Below, in pieces: positions 63,867 to 64,000 of a DNA stretch of 64,000 nucleotides (positions are counted from its first letter, which is position 1; each line of letters begins with the position of its first letter). The position numbers were made by a program, and so were the translations under genes. The notes under the pieces are model-generated. The model worked only from the letters and a program-made list of their open reading frames with translations. It did not search any database and was not told the origin of the DNA. Source of the DNA: Gautieria morchelliformis (Eukaryota; Basidiomycota; Agaricomycetes; Gomphales; Gomphaceae); assembly GCA_015179125.1 (NCBI GenBank), contig WHVA01000148.1, forward strand, positions 62,001 to 126,000, read 5' to 3'.

Positions 63867-64000
63867 TCAATTGAAGTAATGTACCCAGACTAGCATCTTG
63901 GTGCGCAAAAAACTCGCAAAAGGGTTAGTAATGTCGAAAGTCACTTCATCAAAGAGGAGAAGCCGCCAATCATGTGGATGAGGGACGCATTTGCCATTGG
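63867..64000 (-). CDS. Partial open frame at the right edge, unidentified
   Basis: Open from the window edge to a TGA just before the foldback element. It encodes NGKCVPHPHDWRLLLFDEV, TFDITNPFASFLRTKMLV and WVHYF. The composition looks coding and no ATG is needed because it runs in from outside. No family recognised. It could be the 3' end of a host gene or of another element. Confidence 0.35.
   Translation of the reverse strand, partial: NGKCVPHPHDWRLLLFDEVTFDITNPFASFLRTKMLVWVHYFN

Noticed and set aside
1-64000. tRNA, rRNA or snRNA genes
   Set aside because: I looked for A- and B-box or rRNA core words on both strands and recognised none.

Overview
The window looks like repeat-rich, probably heterochromatic DNA from a filamentous fungus, most likely a basidiomycete. 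The evidence is fungal-type Helitrons (Rep-Pif1), a chromodomain Ty3/gypsy element, Ty1/copia elements, a Tad-like LINE with RNase H, short GT-AG introns of about 57-90 nt, and captured pieces of fungal TLDc (OXR1-type) and lysophospholipase genes. I see no intact host gene, no tRNA or rRNA gene and no CRISPR array.

Layout: positions 1-38068 form a head-to-tail series of Helitrons, all on the + strand. Six 3' ends (hairpin, then CTAG or CTGG) lie at 606, 7262, 10205, 13365, 17485 and 37456. Each is followed at once by a sequence that looks like the next element's 5' end. I call the units Hel-1 (tail only), Hel-A (607-7262, with captured host gene pieces), Hel-B (7263-10205), Hel-C (10206-13365, internally deleted), Hel-E (13366-17485), Hel-D (17486-37456, the only unit with Rep and full helicase sequence) and Hel-F (37457-38068, 5' fragment). 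Hel-A, B and E are non-coding carriers built from a shared 5' promoter block, leader repeats and minisatellites. Hel-D once encoded a RepHel protein: Pro-rich N-terminus, CxxC motif, HUH-Y2 nickase and Pif1-like helicase. It is now split by a copia element (19451-24698), a young chromodomain gypsy element (26586-32814), an 837-bp insertion (33202-34038), a solo LTR with another solo LTR inside it (34330-35383), and a further solo LTR (35736-36225). Most of these are bounded by exact 5-bp target duplications.

From 38069 to 50400 there is a GA-rich tract, a gag-only gypsy remnant with an LTR beside it, and a broken copia element on the - strand that carries nested solo LTRs. From 50400 to 54227 there is a LINE ORF1 fragment, LTR-like DNA, one orphan exon-like stretch and a pair of inverted-repeat elements of unknown type. 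From 54228 to 62636 a diverged LTR is interrupted by a solo LTR and by a 5'-truncated LINE on the - strand with a 29-nt poly(A) tail. That LINE carries its own solo LTR. The right edge holds a 369-bp foldback element and the edge of an unidentified open frame.

How the parts relate: Hel-D is the plausible source of nickase and helicase for the non-autonomous Hel units, which share its ends. All other elements used the array as a landing site. Everything is read by eye; family names rest on recognised motifs, not on database searches.
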